Below, one piece after another: positions 1 through 12,900 of a stretch of DNA of 64,000 bases. A program made the position numbers and the translations under genes. The notes below the pieces were generated by a model. The model did not search any database, had not been told where the DNA came from, and worked only from the letters and a program-made list of their open reading frames with translations. The number at the start of each line of letters is the position of its first letter. Positions within the stretch are counted from its first letter, which is position 1. The DNA lies in the NCBI GenBank assembly GCA_035771175.1, contig CM069613.1, positions 6,134,001 through 6,198,000 of the forward strand, read 5' to 3'. The stretch is from Paratinospora sagittata. Its lineage: Eukaryota; Streptophyta; Magnoliopsida; Ranunculales; Menispermaceae.

Positions 1-134
1 CTGGCTTACTTGTGTGAAATAAATAAAAAATGCAAAGAAAGATAAATTATTTAATTAAAATAGGCAAATATACAGAAAATTATCAATCTGATATTTGAGG
101 CATATAGAAGTAGTGGAGAAGAGTTATAATATCA

Positions 135-368
135 CCAACAAGTAGTAGCTCAATTAGTTGAGGAATTGAGTATAAGTGAGGTTGAGATCCAGGTTGAAGA
201 ATTCGAACCTGGGCGTGCCCCCATTTATCTGCCCATGTTGGGAGGGTCAGTCCAAACGCATCTGCAATGCCCGAGCCCAGGAGGATTAGTCTCGTCCAAC
301 AGAAATGAGGACACCTCCTAAGTGCCGAAAAATTGGTAATCAAAAAAAGAAAAAAAAAAAGAAAGAAA
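135..368 (+). mobile_element. tRNA-derived SINE with intact target duplication
   Basis: A 234-bp insertion ends in an A-rich tail (about 344-370) and is flanked by the 16-bp direct repeat AAGAGTTATAATATCA at 119-134 and 369-384. A tRNA-like pol III A box (TAGCTCAATTAG) starts near 146, and a B-box-like TTCGAACCTGGG lies near 201. Terminal duplication plus A-tail is the signature of LINE-mobilised retroposition. The 3' body is not one I can name. Confidence 0.7.
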
Positions 369-383
369 AAGAGTTATAATATC

Positions 384-384
<1 letters not shown>

Positions 385-442
<58 letters not shown>
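385..442. repeat. (AT)n microsatellite
   Basis: About 28 uninterrupted AT units directly follow the 3' target duplication of the SINE. A shorter (TA)n tract lies at 1044-1079, and an open frame of alternating Ile-Tyr codons across it is an artefact of the repeat. Confidence 0.9.
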
Positions 443-449
<7 letters not shown>

Positions 450-1041
450 AAAAGTGAAAGAAGAATGATTTTTTAATACTTATTTTATCTACAATGACAC
501 TAAAAATGACGTATATTTCCAATACAATCATTAAGGAATATTGGATATGTGCATCCAAAAATTCATCACATACACGTTAATTCAACAGACCGGCCTTATC
601 AACAAATTGATGTGTAGGTCATCACTTTTTGTATCATTATATCATTTTTATTTTTATTTTTTTATAAAATGAACTATTATAGAGACATATATATACGTTC
701 TTAATTATATGTTCTAAAAGTGTGTGTATGACAAGTCCCCCTATTTGGTAAGATCAACAAGCTTCTGGAAGGTCATGATATAGGTTTTTAATATGCACTG
801 CTTCAATGAAGCCAACCAAGTTGCGGTGATAGATAGAGGTACTTGGCCTCTCCAATGAAAGAAAATGATAGATAGAGATTATATATTGTATATTGTACTT
901 TCTTCAAAATTGAGGAGTTTGGGTAGTAGGTAAAGTTTGTGTGTCTTGATGTTCTATATACCTATGCTAAGGACTACTTTCCTTTAAATTTTGTATCCCC
1001 TTCTACCACTATGAATTTGATTCATATTTTATTCACACTTG

Positions 1042-1082
<41 letters not shown>

Positions 1083-3730
1083 ATAAAGAAGGAAAAGACT
1101 AAAATTAAGGATAAAAATAAAAAAAAGGGAAAAAAGAAAAATAGTTTATAAGGAACACTTTAATTTTATTCATGCCAAATACTGTATATAATTAAATTTT
1201 CTTTTTGGCCTAACCATTTGGTACAATTCCACAAAACTACACTATACTTTCTTGTATTTTTTAGAAAATCTTTTAAAAAAATATATATATACACCCATAT
1301 TTATTAGCTTGGATGAATGGGCTGTCAACATGTCAGCATCTATGCATGCCCCCACCATGTGCTATGCCAATGGTTGCTAATTACAACTAATATATTTTAG
1401 ATTAAAAAAAAAATAGAAAAGAATGCATAAAATGAAATTGTCGCTTTCTCCATCTCCATGTTAGTGATCTCTATTAATCTTAAAGTACTAAAGGATAAGA
1501 AAAAGTTTCTTTCTCATTGGATGTATAATAGATTATGCACCTGCCGTGGGCTTATCCTCTAACCTAATAAAATCCATGCATGCCACACAAATTATAAGTG
1601 ATAATGCAAATAATTATTGTAACCCAACAAAAAAAAAAAGATAATGCTAATAATTACATTATTTACTATATATATTTAAATATGGAAGAGAAAAAAAAAA
1701 TGTTTTCTTATAAATAGCTAAACCATGTTATTTATCAAATTCATCAACTACTAACAATGTGACAATGATGTAGGCTTTTCATCTATTGCCACATCAAAGG
1801 TGTATCGATTGAAATAGCAACAATTTGGGCTAAAATTAAGGGGAGAAAATTGAAAAATAAAATAAAAAATATAATGCTAGCGATCTTAATATTTAAACAA
1901 ATCTAATATTTTAAATTTATAATTAGTAACTAATTTAAAATATTACAAGACTATCCATATTTTTTGGATTTTACTACATAATGTTGATAATCAATGATAA
2001 TAGATTATTAATAAGATTAATAAAAATAGTATAACAATGTATTTATAATAGGAAAATGCTAATCTAGCTAACCACAAATTTTGCAACTGCATGTGCAACT
2101 ACACATGCATATCCATCGGATATTAATGTTTTACACATCTCAAGGTATATAGTAAATGATCTAATATATATATATATATATAGTTGCAATATTTTACGGT
2201 TAGATTAGTATTTCCCTTTATAATACAATATGTAACTCATGAAGTTTTCCTTGGTACTATGGGATCACCCATAAGGGGCCCATATCCTACATATGTTTAA
2301 AAATTACTTTAATACTAGTGATCCTACTATATAAATATACACATGATATACACTAGTAAGAGATATTGCTATATAAATTGAATAATGCTAGTGCAACTCT
2401 ATTTTTTAACATAATTCTCAACTCATTCTGTCATGGCGTTGTTTGTATAAAACATGGGAAATTACTTTCTAAAGTGGTAGAGATGATTACACCACATACT
2501 ACCACATAATACAGCGTTGAAAAATTTGTTGAGATTTGAGTCTTCCCAACATTTTTCATATAAACTCTTTGAAGAAGGACGGAGAATTAAAGTCTTAAAT
2601 ATATAACTACCTTTTTTTAATTTTAATTTCCTTTTCCAATTTTATTTTATTTTTCTCCGGAGAGGTATCAGACTACCAAAACTTACACAAGTCTAGCATC
2701 AGATCTTATATCCATGCTTCTCTTTACATTTGATCATAGAAGTTTTATCTTGTATTTTTAGAACAATATAAATTATAAACCAAGGAAGAATGGAACTAAC
2801 TCCTAGCAATGTGGTAAATTGTTTTTAAGACCACATTATATTTGTATATGTTCTTTTCTTCTACAAACAAGGTCTTTCTTGCATAAATAATAACATTTAC
2901 TGTAGAAGCTTAATTTAAAAGAAATTAAGCAATAACATTTTTGGAGGGATTGGCCAAGGGGAAGCTTCATATATATATACTTCACATAGAAGAGAAGAAT
3001 CTCTCAAAGAGGCCTTTTCTTTTTAAGCAGTAAAAGAGTGATACAGACAATATACATTGGTAGCTAGAAACACATGACCATGAATATTGTACAGTGAATT
3101 ACCTTGAATCATATTCCAACGGTACATAAATATTAGTATTTCAATCAATATTTTCTATCATGTCACTTAGCATTTTCTTATCCTATAAGATATTTTGGAA
3201 TTATTATTTTTATAAGAAAATAAAAGAAATTTATGAAATAAAGAAAAAGGGATACAAAAGAAACACATGAACAATGTTGAGCAAAAAGAAAAGAAGAAAA
3301 GAAACATATGAACAATGACTCTAAATCGTTCCATTGTATCATTGCCCTTTAATGGTTAGTAAGCAATTCTATTTGAATTGTTACTCTATAAATCAAATTT
3401 CTTAAATCCAAACTGCAAAGGGTGGAAACCATGAATATATTATCTATCTATTGCACGAAAGGCTCCAATAAGTCAAGAGAACCCTCTAATCCTGCATGTT
3501 AGAAGCATTATTCTAGTTTTCCATCTAAATTAACTAATTAAAGGATTCTATTAGAGTAATCTTGAATTGGTACATCATACTGAGGATTATATATCTAATG
3601 GATTGTTATAGTATATATATATATATATCTTAAATTAGAGATTTTGTGGACTCTTATCATATATATGGATGGAAATCCTATTAGAAGGTATATATGAAGT
3701 TGATATGCTGTATACCTGGGTTCAAATCTT
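443..3730. other. AT-rich intergenic stretch, no gene seen
   Basis: I see no open frame with recognisable similarity, no splice-consistent exons and no structural RNA here. Short TA tracts (1044-1079, 2165-2182) and A-runs are the only obvious features. Confidence 0.6.
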
Positions 3731-3734
3731 ATAT

Positions 3735-4131
3735 CTTGGTCTTCTAAAAAGCAACCCATTGTTGCTCGATCAAGTACCGAAAGGGAGTACCGCTCTCTAG
3801 CTAACTCAGAAGCTGAAATTACTTGGCTTCAAAGCCTTCTTTGAGAAATCTCATTACCACTTCCAATTGTTCCTATCCTCTAGTGCGATAATATTAGTGT
3901 TGCAGCTCTTGCTGCAAACCCGGTCCATCATGCTCGCACAAAACATATCGAAATTGACGCACATTTTGTTTGTGACAAAGTACTTGCTAAAGCTTTGGAG
4001 ATTTGATATGTTCCTTCCATTGACCAAACTACTGACATATTCACAAAGGCATTGTCCACGCCAAGATTTCAGTTCCTTAAGTCCAAGCTCAATGTTCGTT
4101 CCTCCCCTTTTCGCTTGAGGTGGGGCGAAAG
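3735..4131 (+). pseudogene. Ty1/copia RNase H end, truncated and stopped
   Basis: The plus strand reads as the C-terminal RNase H part of a copia polyprotein: [17 protein letters not shown], then EITWLQSLL, then [14 protein letters not shown], then TTDIFTKALSTPRFQFLKSK. These match the conserved order of that domain (S.STEAEY, W...LL, RTKHI, D.FTK). Three in-frame stops interrupt it (TGA after LQSLL, TAG after VPIL, TGA after KALEI). Everything upstream of RNase H is missing. A purine-rich tract (GAGGTGGGGCGAAAG) sits at the end, directly before the LTR, as expected for a polypurine tract. Confidence 0.8.
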
Positions 4132-4409
4132 TGATAAGAATAATTAGGACTCGTCTTGTAACACAGCTAAGACGCGCCAATCAGTTTAAGTCTGTAAAAG
4201 GCGATTGTATTCAGTTAGTTATTGACCAATAGAGTTGTAACACATGTTCATAGCGTATGAGCTGCAAACCGACTCTAATCTCTTATAAATAGTTGTGTAA
4301 CAGTATCAGATAATGAGAAGATCATTTTCTTGTTCTCTGCAACTTTCTCTCTCAGTCTCTGTTTCTTTCATTTTCTTTTCTTCTCCTCTGTTTACCCTGT
4401 AAACTTACA
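4132..4409 (+). mobile_element. 3' LTR of the truncated copia element
   Basis: The segment begins TGATAAG right after the polypurine tract and ends CTTACA, an imperfect TG...CA inverted terminus. It contains a TATA-like CTTATAAATAG at about 4282 and a pyrimidine-rich stretch downstream. The 3' boundary is inferred from the terminal dinucleotides. Confidence 0.55.
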
Positions 4410-4559
4410 ATAGCTAAAGCTTTCTCAAATTTCGTGCAGTCGCTCCCACACCCTCTCCACCTTCAACTTTGGGTCTCCACGTTTCAAGGGCACCTTGAAA
4501 ATTTTGTATTTTTTTTTTTTAATGTTTTTTATGGTAAAGTACTATTTGTGCGTAACAAA

Positions 4560-5650
4560 AATAAGCATATTGGAGAATAATTAGAGTAGTACTACTAGTT
4601 AGAGAAAAAATGAGAAAAATCTATTAAGAATATTGGGCACATATATATACCGATTGAAGACCTTTGGATGCACACTTAATGAAAGAAATATACTTTGAAA
4701 ACTCCGAAAATGCACTCCATGTTAGGCCCTGTTTGGTTCCGTGGTTGGAACAGAGATGTGACAATTTTTTGGCTAAATGCAGCAAATAGCAAATTCAAGA
4801 GATCAATTTTTACAGTGAAAAACGCATTTTTCCACATTTTGCAAGAGTTAGATCCTACTAGCTTTGCATTTGAAAAAAGTGCTTTGGTCTAAATGTAAAA
4901 GTTGTACCAAATAGGGCCTTAATCCAAGAGATTTAAGTGTTTAAATACACTTGCCAAGCCTACCCCTAAGTCCCACTATTAGGTACCTTAGTAAAAGTGG
5001 CTTATTAACAATCATGGATAATGATGGAAAAAGAAGAAAACTTAAAATAATATGGACAAAAAAAAAATGAGAAAGGTTAACAAATTAAGAGTAATAGAAA
5101 TGTGAATGTTAAAACGGATATGTGATATAACTTTAATAGATAAAATTAAAAATTGGCACAGACAAGAAATGATAGGAGTAGCACTAATTAGAGATGAAAA
5201 TGAAAGAATTGATTAAAGTGGTTGGGATACATAAAACAGAGGCTTTTGGATGCATCAATACTCATAGGGCGAGCGACCTATTAAAATTACAAGGTAACAA
5301 TAGAGCTAAAAGAAGGCCTAGAAAAATATGAATAAAAATAATTAAAAAATATATAACTTTTTTATAATTTGAATACCAACTTAGTCCTTAATAGAGTAGA
5401 GCGGAGAAAGCGAATTCACGTAGTCAACTCTATGTAGTTGAAAAAATGTTTAGTTGAGTTGAATTGAGATAAATAAAAAAATATAATTAATTATAATTTA
5501 TGTCTCAACCCTTGATAAAACGGAGTAGAAGAAGTAAATTCATATAACCAACCTATACAATTAGAAAAAAGCTTAGTTAAATTGAGTTTTTTTTTCTTTC
5601 TTTTTTTTGTAATTTTGAAAACTAGTTAAATTGAGTTGAGTGGTATGACT
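4560..5650 (+). pseudogene. RTE-type LINE 3' fragments, degenerate
   Basis: Conceptual translation across stops gives pieces typical of the C-terminal end of plant RTE-clade reverse transcriptases: a VREKMRK...W block (4590-4630), a second RWFGH-like block near 5220, then KLQGNNRAKRRPRKI (5290-5325), resembling the usual R.RGRPRKTW signature, and a DRAEWRKRIHV-like block near 5400. The last block recurs diverged near 5520. The fragments are interrupted by the MITE at 4725-4918. No functional frame remains. Confidence 0.5.
4725..4918. mobile_element. Tourist-like (PIF/Harbinger) MITE
   Basis: A 194-bp element has termini GGCCCTGTTTGG and CCAAATAGGGCC, a near-perfect inverted repeat, flanked by TTA on both sides (4722-4724 and 4919-4921). 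A TTA/TAA target duplication and GGCCCTGTTTGG ends are typical of Tourist-like MITEs. It lies inside RTE LINE debris. Confidence 0.8.
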
Positions 5651-5942
5651 GAATATTTATTTAAAAATATAGAAGAGAAAGACGAAAAAAAACCTTGACG
5701 AAGAGGATTGACATAGGGACAAAAAAGATAATTATTCTCAAATAGCATTGTTGAAGGTTTAGATGGAATATGCTAAGTTAATATTTCTAAAACTGATAGA
5801 AGCATTTTTATTTATATGTACTATTTAATTATATTGAATCACATACCTACACACAACTCCAGGTTATCTAATGATCTATCCGAGAAGATTAGTCTAGCCC
5901 AAAAAGAAGAAAGATACCTTTTGAATGCCAGAAAACCGGTAA

Positions 5943-5973
<31 letters not shown>

Positions 5974-8076
5974 GAAGATGATGTTCCTATCTGTCAACTA
6001 TAAATATGATGTACCATTACTCAGTCAGGATAGTTTATAGTTCATGATGTTATCACCAGTACCAAGTCATTTAAAACCAATAAACATGAATAAAATGCAA
6101 TAGGTTGTTTCATTTATTTCATTTTAGATAAAGTAGAACATAAGCTTTAATTTACAGAAAAAAAAAAAAAAAAAAGGAAAAACAATTTAAATGGTATTCA
6201 TGATCTTTAAATAAGTGATAAATACGTACCAACCACTAATAATCCTGTCAGTTTATCTCTACAACTTTTGCGAATATTTTTTGTTGAACTATATCATATA
6301 CCCACCTGTCAACCTTTCTCTTCATTTTATTTTCAACTTATCATCTCAGATAAAGCCTTTTTTATCTTTATTTTTTTCTAAAAAAAGTAACCGGGATTTC
6401 AAGAAGGCAGCAAGATCAGCAAGGCAAGAATCCAGTTGAATTGATATTTGAAGGCAATAAGTAACCAAATATGAAGATGAAGGATACTATGTTTTGAACA
6501 GTGACAGATAAAAAGAAAAAGAATGGCATCATCTTTGGCATAATAAGATTGGTGGATGTGCCCATCAATTTGGCCTAAACCCTAAAATTCCTACAAATAG
6601 ATTTTGATTTGTCGTATCAGTAGCTGCTAGCATCCCCTTGGTTCTGCCAACCTATCAACCAACATTTGCAGAAAGAAGTCAATTGGATTTAATGGGCATG
6701 AGAGAAGGAGAGTAAACACTAGATTGGTCCAAATGGGTAGGCACTAGATATCAATCAGAAGAGTAGATCTCTGTATAGCTGATACACACTGAAACTCTGG
6801 TAATTTCTTCTGCTAATTAGCCAACCCTTTTGGTTTGGCTACATTATTTCAATCTCACAACACGACAATGGAGACAAAGATAATAATAAAGTATGTCTTT
6901 ATTTTTTTTGAAAAAAAAAATGACCCATCAAAATGCAAGAGGAGAATCATTAATAAATAAAATTATTAAAGGACATACCCAAAAGATAAAGCAACTTGAA
7001 TATGCAAAAGTGAAAAAGTACAGAGAGAAAAGAGGGAGATTACTAAAAGGAATAAGAATGGTGTTACAGAATGAAAATCCAAGCTTTTAGAAAGTATGCT
7101 GTGATTGCAGGCTTAAGATCCAACACATGCCATTTGCCTCTTAAAAAAAGATAAAAAAGCCTCTGCCACTTTTTTATCTGTGATCACAAACAGACAAACA
7201 AAAAAAGCTTATTTCTCTCTCTTTCCTATCTTCTTCTCACCCAAAGTTTCTTATTTATGATCACATAGTTTCATTCATCCTACTACTACTACTACTATCA
7301 TCATGGGAATCTCTTCTCACTGATTACTTTTTTTTACTCTTCTCTTCTTTCTCCCAAAGGTTCCAAACCTAATAATTACTAATCCCTTTGGCCTTTGCTT
7401 TTCTCTTTTGCCATCTGCTGCTGCTAATCCCCATACAAAGTACAAAAACAACCACCCCCCACTCTCATCCACCGTCTTTTTTGAAATGAAATTACATTTC
7501 TATTTTCTAGTCACTACCACAATAATAACAGGACAGTGCTGTCATGACTCGTATGACTCATTAATACTCTTTTCTTTCTCAGTTGACCCCACCTCACTTT
7601 TCCTCTTGCTCACCTTCCACACCAAACAGTACCCTTATTAGTAAGCATTAGCCATTGGTTTTCTACATTTCTAATGATCATGGGCCAGGCTACTGGACAA
7701 GAAAAAAAAAACAATAGGCATATTGACAACTTGCAAGCCAACCAGCAGTTCTTTTTATGTTCATTCAGCAGCCAAGGTTTGAGCAATATCTGGTGTTGGC
7801 ATGGCAAAGCCCATAAAATTGGTAATTGGTTCTTACCTCACATACACATTATTTCTAAATTTTCAGTTTTTCTTTTGGGTTCTAAACGTCAGGTGGTTTC
7901 TTGAGCTAGCTTATGTTCACCATAAACCAGTACACTTCTCTACTGAGCTTGAATTCATGGGAAATTAATTTTATAGACTCTCCCACTCAAATCACTTATT
8001 AAACTAAACCTTAGAGCATCCACATGACTTGATTACTTAAAACAGGCTGTGGTCAACCAATAAAGGGTTAGGAGAG
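5651..8076. other. intergenic stretch, no gene seen
   Basis: Open frames are short and translate to low-complexity sequence (poly-A and poly-T tracts at 5945-5970 and 6158-6175). The stretch 7200-7650 is pyrimidine-rich and less AT-biased, as in plant promoters or leaders, but no coding exon or pre-miRNA hairpin that I recognise follows it. Confidence 0.5.
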
Positions 8077-8243
8077 AAGTTAGTTACAAAGCACCTAAAA
8101 TCCACTTTATGAAAATGTCTCATGTTCAAATTTGTCTCTCACCATTTATTGGTCACCGGTACTATTGGATTATGTCCGCCCTATATAATTTAAAGGAAGA
8201 GGAGTCCCCGATACCCATGCTCTCAAAAAAAAAAAAAAAAAAA
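8077..8243 (+). mobile_element. possible SINE-like retroposon
   Basis: A B-box-like CATGTTCAAATTTG near 8120 is followed by a GC-richer body and a pure A-tail at 8226-8243. No target duplication was found, so this is tentative. Confidence 0.3.
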
Positions 8244-8876
8244 TGGTGCTCCATCTAAATGCTGAAAGGTCTTAAAGATTCTACAAACTTAGGGAGTCTG
8301 CTAATGGAGTCAGATTTAGGTAGTAAAAGACAAATTTAACCACTGTCACTTATCATCTATTTCTAGAAGAAGGAACGATTTATGTGCATTCCACAAGATG
8401 AATGTGCTCTTTTTCTCTGACAAATGATCATAATTTCTTATTTGAATCCTCGGCGGACCACTATAGACCATTAGCTATTAAAAAAATAAAGCAAATTGTT
8501 TCTTTTATACCTTCTATGCACAAAATGAGGAGAAAATTTATATATAGTCAAAATAATTTCATATAAAGAAAATGCCTGCCGATTTCATCCTCTTTCATTA
8601 GATCAAGAATGTGGTACTTAATGGCTCCAAAATATGAATACATTTTTGTTGAAATTTTAATAGCAGAACCAGCCCAACATCAAGGTTTGAGTGTTAAGAA
8701 TGGCAATGCACAAAACAAGCCACCTTGAAAAATTGATTAAAAATGTAGTAGTAAACAAAAACTCCCCGAGAAAAAGGGTAACCTAGGATCAGAATATGGC
8801 TACCATAAGGAGAGAGAAACTAGATAGATATCAACTAGCTACCTCTATGCACTGTTTCTAAAGCTTAGCCTAGGCT

Positions 8877-9406
8877 GGCAATGAAAATTTACGTAAATAT
8901 TTAAAAAGTTTTAAAAAAAAATTTTAATTTAAAAAAAAAACTTAAAAAACAACAAAAAAAATAATTTAAAAAAAAAACTTAAAAAACATAAACATCCCCT
9001 TTTTATAATAAACCCTCGAACCATTCTCTCTCCAAGTCCATCCTTCCGACTTAGAAATATCATCAAAATCTCTGACGACTGTCAATACCCTCAGACGATA
9101 AATATTTGAATTTTATACTTTTAAACTTTTTAGATAATGTATATTATAACATGAATTAATGTTTTATGGACATAATTTTAATTAATATGAAGTATTTTTT
9201 TATCATTTTATAAAAATTTAACATTTATTATAAAATATAATTAGATAAATATAATCTTGTACATGAACTATCCAAGGACCTGTAAATAAATAATTAATTA
9301 TCTAAAAACCTATAAATAAATATTTTTTTTTATCGCCTGGGCCACGTCAAGGTTACGCCTCGCCTAGCCAAGGCAAATCGCCTTGAAGCCTTAAAAACAT
9401 TGCCTT
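8877..9406. mobile_element. degenerate hAT-like MITE (tentative)
   Basis: The right end contains CGCCTCGCCTAGCCAAGGC and GCCTTAAAAACATTGCC, resembling the right end of the better preserved element at 21924-22297. The left end GGCAATG mirrors the right end CATTGCC. The interior is A-rich and broken. Boundaries are approximate and no clear target duplication is visible. Confidence 0.3.
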
Positions 9407-9909
9407 TTAAGTACATTAACTTGCACCATTACATGACAAAATGTCATCAGAACAAAATAATTTGCAGTAGATTCAGACCCGCTGCACTAATAGTATAAAG
9501 CATGATAAGTTATGAACACAGAACTCCGCTATTTCCTATTAAAAAATGCTTTATGAACTCTCGACTTTTAAATGTAATTGTCCAAACATTTGATGACAAA
9601 AAACCAAGTTATATCACAGCATATCACCAAAAAAAAAGAAGAAGGAAAAAATACAGTAGGACGGCATGAAATATCTGCAAAACCAAAGATTTTCTCTGTA
9701 CCTAAATGCCCGAGCTGGGTATAAAAATGCTTCACTTGAGATAGTTTACTCTTCACAAAACTGCAGGCATAGCAAAAGACAGCAGGCATAGCAAAAGACG
9801 ACACAGATGCCTCTGATGTGAAATACATATTGCGGAATCCAAACTGTCAGGACCACTGGTAGTTATGCATCCCAGATGAGATGGCATCATCTTTAGATAA
9901 TTGGGCCAC

Positions 9910-12900
9910 TCAAAATTTTACTCCCAAGTACTGATCCAATACATTCCTGAACGCCTGCAAACAACATCAAAATTAAAACTTATCTCTAAGTACAATAAGA
10001 AAATAAATTACAACAATTGTGCTACATCACACTTTCACCATATTGGACACCACTCTAAATTACCACTCCCTTCTAGGGCTCGTATCTTTTTTCAAAATGA
10101 AAGGCACGACATGCACAGAAAAAAACTTACAACAATAACATAAAAGATTAAAAAAATAAGGGTTTAAAATTAATAGTAAAAGAAATCAATTAAGAGTCCA
10201 CAACCCTCGACAAGGAAAGAATAAACATCTAGTATTTTACACAGTAAATCTCCAAGGTGGTAAAGCATTTTTCTCCATGTCATGTTCTTCATAGAAAACT
10301 ATTAATGGTCTCAATAATCCCGTAAATGTGCCTATTATATTTCATTTACCTTATGATCTTTCTACAGTTATGCCACCTTGGGACTCAACTTCTTCACAGT
10401 TTAATTAATTGTATAACGTGATTCAACTCACCATAATGATGTCTGTAATACAAAATTCTATGACTATACTTGTCTCAACTCCCACTGAAGCTAGCCAACA
10501 TCCTTCTCTCCTCTAGCCAATAATTTACACAAAATATGCATTGGTTTCACTTGCTTCCTTCAAAATTAGTTGGGCATAATTTTTTTTATACTACTTTCTA
10601 TTTTTGAATCCAACAAACCTCCAAATAAGCCGTGACGTTCCAGCCTGAAATAACATACTTTTGCTGTATGCTTGGACTTAATGAAATAAAGCAGTGCATT
10701 AAGACGTGGCTTTGTCTTCTCTTTCTTGCCAGAGGTTGGTACCAACAATGATTGAAAATATTAGGCCATGCAATACAATGAATAGATAGGTAACTATTTT
10801 TTAATGTTTTTCCTTCATAAGAAATTCATTTTGTACTAGCAAGTGACCACAAAAAAGGGCAAAAAAAAAAAAAAAAAAAAACAAAGCAAAAATGGAAAAC
10901 GTTGGTCTAGAATCACAGTATCACCAGCTGAGCAAATGACTCTTTTCTGTTCAGAATTGCATCCATTGCAGCAAATTCATCATCAAATACACCATAAAAT
11001 TCCATGTAAAACTTGTCCCTGCAAATAAGAGAAAAACCCCCACACGCACACACACACACTTCAAATTAATTCTGGAAAGTTATGCGATTTACAGGAAATA
11101 AAAAGCTCTAGTTAAAATCCAGGCGTACCGTTCAGCTTTCAGTATCTTTTTATCCATTTCCTCAAACTTCCGTGTAAGGACTTCTGCCCCCACAGGTGAA
11201 AGCATGTGGATGATTAGAGCTTCCAATGTTCTTGGAAAGTTATGCTGTATAGAGAGAACATTTGAAATTCCATTAAGTTCTCCATCTCGAAAAGTACTGA
11301 TGAAAAGAAATAAAGGTAAGTAATCTCAAAATGTTAACTTCTTGGAGAACCTATTGTCTCCCACTTTCAACTACTCTAAATAAACAGAATTCAAACTCAC
11401 AGTAAAGTAATAAATGAATCAGTATGTATATTCTTCGTGGACTATATATGATACAAAAAAATGTACAAAATCAAAAAGGAATCTTCAATTGAGAAAAAAA
11501 AAAAATAGCATTCAAGACACTGTCTACCTGCAAATCAGATATACATGATGCACCACATCAAAGATACCTGCAATTTATTGAATTTATTTCTTGTATCAAT
11601 TGCAGGTCTAACTCTACCCAAAGTTTAAGTTCATCTCTTTGTCAAACATGAATAAGCATAAGTAAAACACAGTTATCCTTCAGTAGATATAATTCTATCT
11701 CACCCTCTTATAGTTTAATGTTGGTAACGCAATGTACCGTACCTATCTAAAATCTGATACATCCATTGTTATCCACATAGGATGAAAATAATAAACCAAA
11801 CAAAGTTCCAAACTTAATCCACAGTTTAAGAAAATATTATCAACTAATCTGCAACAACAAAATAAAACTAAAAAAATATTCCTCACAATGGTGTAAACAT
11901 ACCACCATGGCCAGCAATACATCCCGAAGTGTAAGTGGCTCAAGGGCCCAAAGGATACCGGCAACTGGATCTTCTTTCACTCTAAATGAAGTAGCTCTCA
12001 GAATCTTCTTCGATTCATCTTTGGTATCAAGTGTTACATTGTCCTTGGATTCCACTGGTTGGCTTGAACCAGCAATGTTCACACCATCATGAACCAAAGA
12101 AATAAGCTCATGAAGAGCCTGAAGAGTACAGGGTTCCAGATGCTTAGACATTATACTGTGATTTTGGTTACTCTCTTGAATACCCTTAGCCCTAAGCTGC
12201 TCTGCATCCTGGCTGCCTGGAAAAGGTAAAAATGCCAACTTCAGTGATCTTACAGAGACAAACTAACCACCAACAAGCATGCTTAGTTTGAAACAGCCAA
12301 CAGCTAGCTCTTACTTTATTCAACAAAATCACTGAAAAAAAAAAACGAAAGATGCCATATGATCTTGAAATATAATAAAATCCATCAGCAATTAGAATGA
12401 ATACTTCTGTTTTTTTAATCAAAAAAGAATGAATACTTGTATATCCACCAAAACTAGCATTCCCTTCTAAAACCAAAGCATTTTATACCAAAATAATGAG
12501 AATGTAAGCCAAAAAGACCTGCTTGTCCATCAGCAAGCTGTCCACGAATATGCTTTACATTCTTCCCATTACCGATTGAACTCCCATGTAACATATGATC
12601 CTGTCCTATTTTCAAAAGGAACAAAAATGCATTAAGGATGATATACAGGTTAGATTTATATTCTGTGAGAGAAAGACAACTGTGTGTGTGTGCACATGGG
12701 TGTGTGCATATAGTAAGTTAGAATTTAAAATGACAGATGAAGTGTATTCCTTTATGAGTTGAAATGTTAAAGGAAGCAAATAGGATCGCAGGTCCATATG
12801 CCAAGAATCCAAGAATCAAATAAGGAAAAGGAGCTTAACGATTGAAGCTTGCACTAGAAGCTTGGAGGTATTAATGTTTAAATAATATTGCATCATTGTC

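Noticed and set aside
939..1151. 70-codon ORF with Ile-Tyr repeats
   Set aside because: Translation of a (TA)n microsatellite.
12601..12606. Acceptor ATAG at 12606 for JmjC exon 11
   Set aside because: It puts the exon out of frame with any exon 10 found; the CAG acceptor at 12603-12601 keeps the 531-codon frame.
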